Assembly: GCA_963855995.1 (NCBI GenBank)
Contig: OY979717.1
Coordinates: 50,729,744-50,793,743 of the forward strand
Direction: 5' to 3'
Source: Muricea muricata
Lineage: Eukaryota > Cnidaria > Anthozoa > Malacalcyonacea > Plexauridae
DNA length: 64,000 bases
Under the pieces are notes generated by a model, which saw only the letters and a list, made by a program, of their open reading frames with translations, searched no databases and was not told where the DNA came from. A program made the translations under genes and the position numbers. This document shows positions 63,285-64,000 of this stretch, piece by piece; positions within the stretch are counted from its first letter, which is position 1, and each line of letters opens with the position of its first letter.

Positions 63285-64000
63285 GTATGTCACTTTTTAA
63301 CACCTTATGCTTTTTACTAGCTCATTAAGATATAAAACTGATTAACATTTCTTTATGTTTGAGCAATGGAATACTCTTTCGAACACATGTCAGAGTTCGT
63401 CCCCATACCTTTTACATCGTTGGATATTCATGACGTCACAACCTAGTTAAAGTTATTTGTGTCTTGTCTTTTCCTTCCCTCCGTTTTAGAAAAGGCCCTG
63501 GGAACGAGGTTGCTTTAACCCTTCAACATGTAGGTAATTTGTCTGCGCTGATCGAAAATAGCGGGCTTATTTCTTCTCAAAGTTATAATTTCGCTTCGAA
63601 GAGCAAAAATGCGAACATTTACGGAAAATTTTCGCTCTGTACTCTGAAAATTGTTACAAAATGATTCATAATCAGGGTAGTAAAGGTATACTGTAGTGCG
63701 TTGAAATCGGCATCAGAATGAGATATATTTTCGCTGATAAAACGTATAGTATTTGGATGTTGGCGTCGACTAGTACTTCAAGATTTCACTCGTGGCCACA
63801 AATGTGGTTGAAGTAAAGCAGATGTTAATAAGTTAGTAATATGTGTTTTTTTGTGGGGTATATTGTCATATATGGAACCCCTCTATACGACCACTTCGGT
63901 AATGTTGGACCACCACGGTATTACGGCCACTTTTTTACGTCCAGGCAAAATGTTAATGCATTCCTAATAATGTTACCCGGTTAATACGACCACCTTGGTA
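63285..64000. other. Intron 3 of MRH gene B or flanking DNA
   Basis: No exon recognised. It contains the dispersed GGCCCTGGGAACGAGG repeat (63490-63511) and, at the right edge (63870-64000), irregular repeats of TACGACCAC/TACGGCCAC with GGTAAT or TTGGTA, which look like the edge of another repeat running out of the window. Confidence 0.5.

Noticed and set aside
1..64000. Bacterial or viral contaminant contig
   Set aside because: Spliced host genes, LINEs, MITEs with target duplications and nested insertions show integrated animal nuclear DNA.

Overview
This is a nuclear genome segment of an animal, most likely a cnidarian and probably an anthozoan. The evidence is AT-rich DNA, spliced genes with GT/AG introns, two Polinton/Maverick elements of types familiar from corals, sea anemones and Hydra, CR1/L2-like and BEL/Pao retroelements, many MITEs, and a dispersed GGCCCTGGGAACGAGG repeat. 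The taxon is inferred from recognised protein families; no search was run.

Layout. (1) 1-19950: Polinton 1, an adintovirus-like integrated element whose left end lies outside the window. It holds a protein-primed type B DNA polymerase (680-4664), a DDE integrase with chromodomain (11401-12475), minor and major capsid genes (12519-13855), a packaging ATPase (18033-18640) and small Polinton genes. All the large genes are broken. A CR1/L2-like LINE (about 5745-10835) and a block carrying a spliced zinc-finger gene plus a Mutator-like MITE (about 13856-17340) sit inside it. (2) 20188-22171: exons of a host gene with a mannose-6-phosphate-receptor-like (MRH) fold. (3) 22172-29681: gene-poor DNA with a CR1-like LINE relic that is itself split by a MITE. 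(4) 29682-50191: a 0.5-kb hAT-type MITE (8-bp duplication CAGGCTAA) into which a complete 20.0-kb Polinton 2 (29727-49722, 6-bp duplication TTTATG) has inserted. (5) 50200-61160: gene-poor DNA with four or more MITEs and a BEL/Pao relic, the latter split by an element carrying a P2X7-like exon. (6) 61306-63284: a second MRH gene whose internal exons have the same lengths (91 and 131 nt) as those of the first.

Polinton 2 is the most informative part. Polymerase, integrase, packaging ATPase and capsid supply replication, integration and virion assembly. A collagen-like fibre with repeated adhesin-type modules, several small membrane proteins and a myristoylated protein point to an elaborate, membrane-associated particle. 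Three features stand out: an AATAAATG signature fused to at least eight start codons, a membrane protein whose tail ends in overlapping PTAP and PPxY late-domain motifs, and an array of five Cys-His/Cys-Cys zinc modules followed by a SAP-like segment. Many genes carry single-base frameshifts or in-frame stops, so the copy looks inactive, although uncorrected sequencing indels could explain part of this.

Polinton 1 uses conventional promoters instead: TATA boxes about 50-70 nt upstream of starts, with a 19-nt GC-rich palindrome-like element, a CRE and an inverted CCAAT box. Its polymerase carries an Asp-to-Asn change in catalytic motif C. The two elements therefore represent different Polinton lineages, both fossilised in one host locus.
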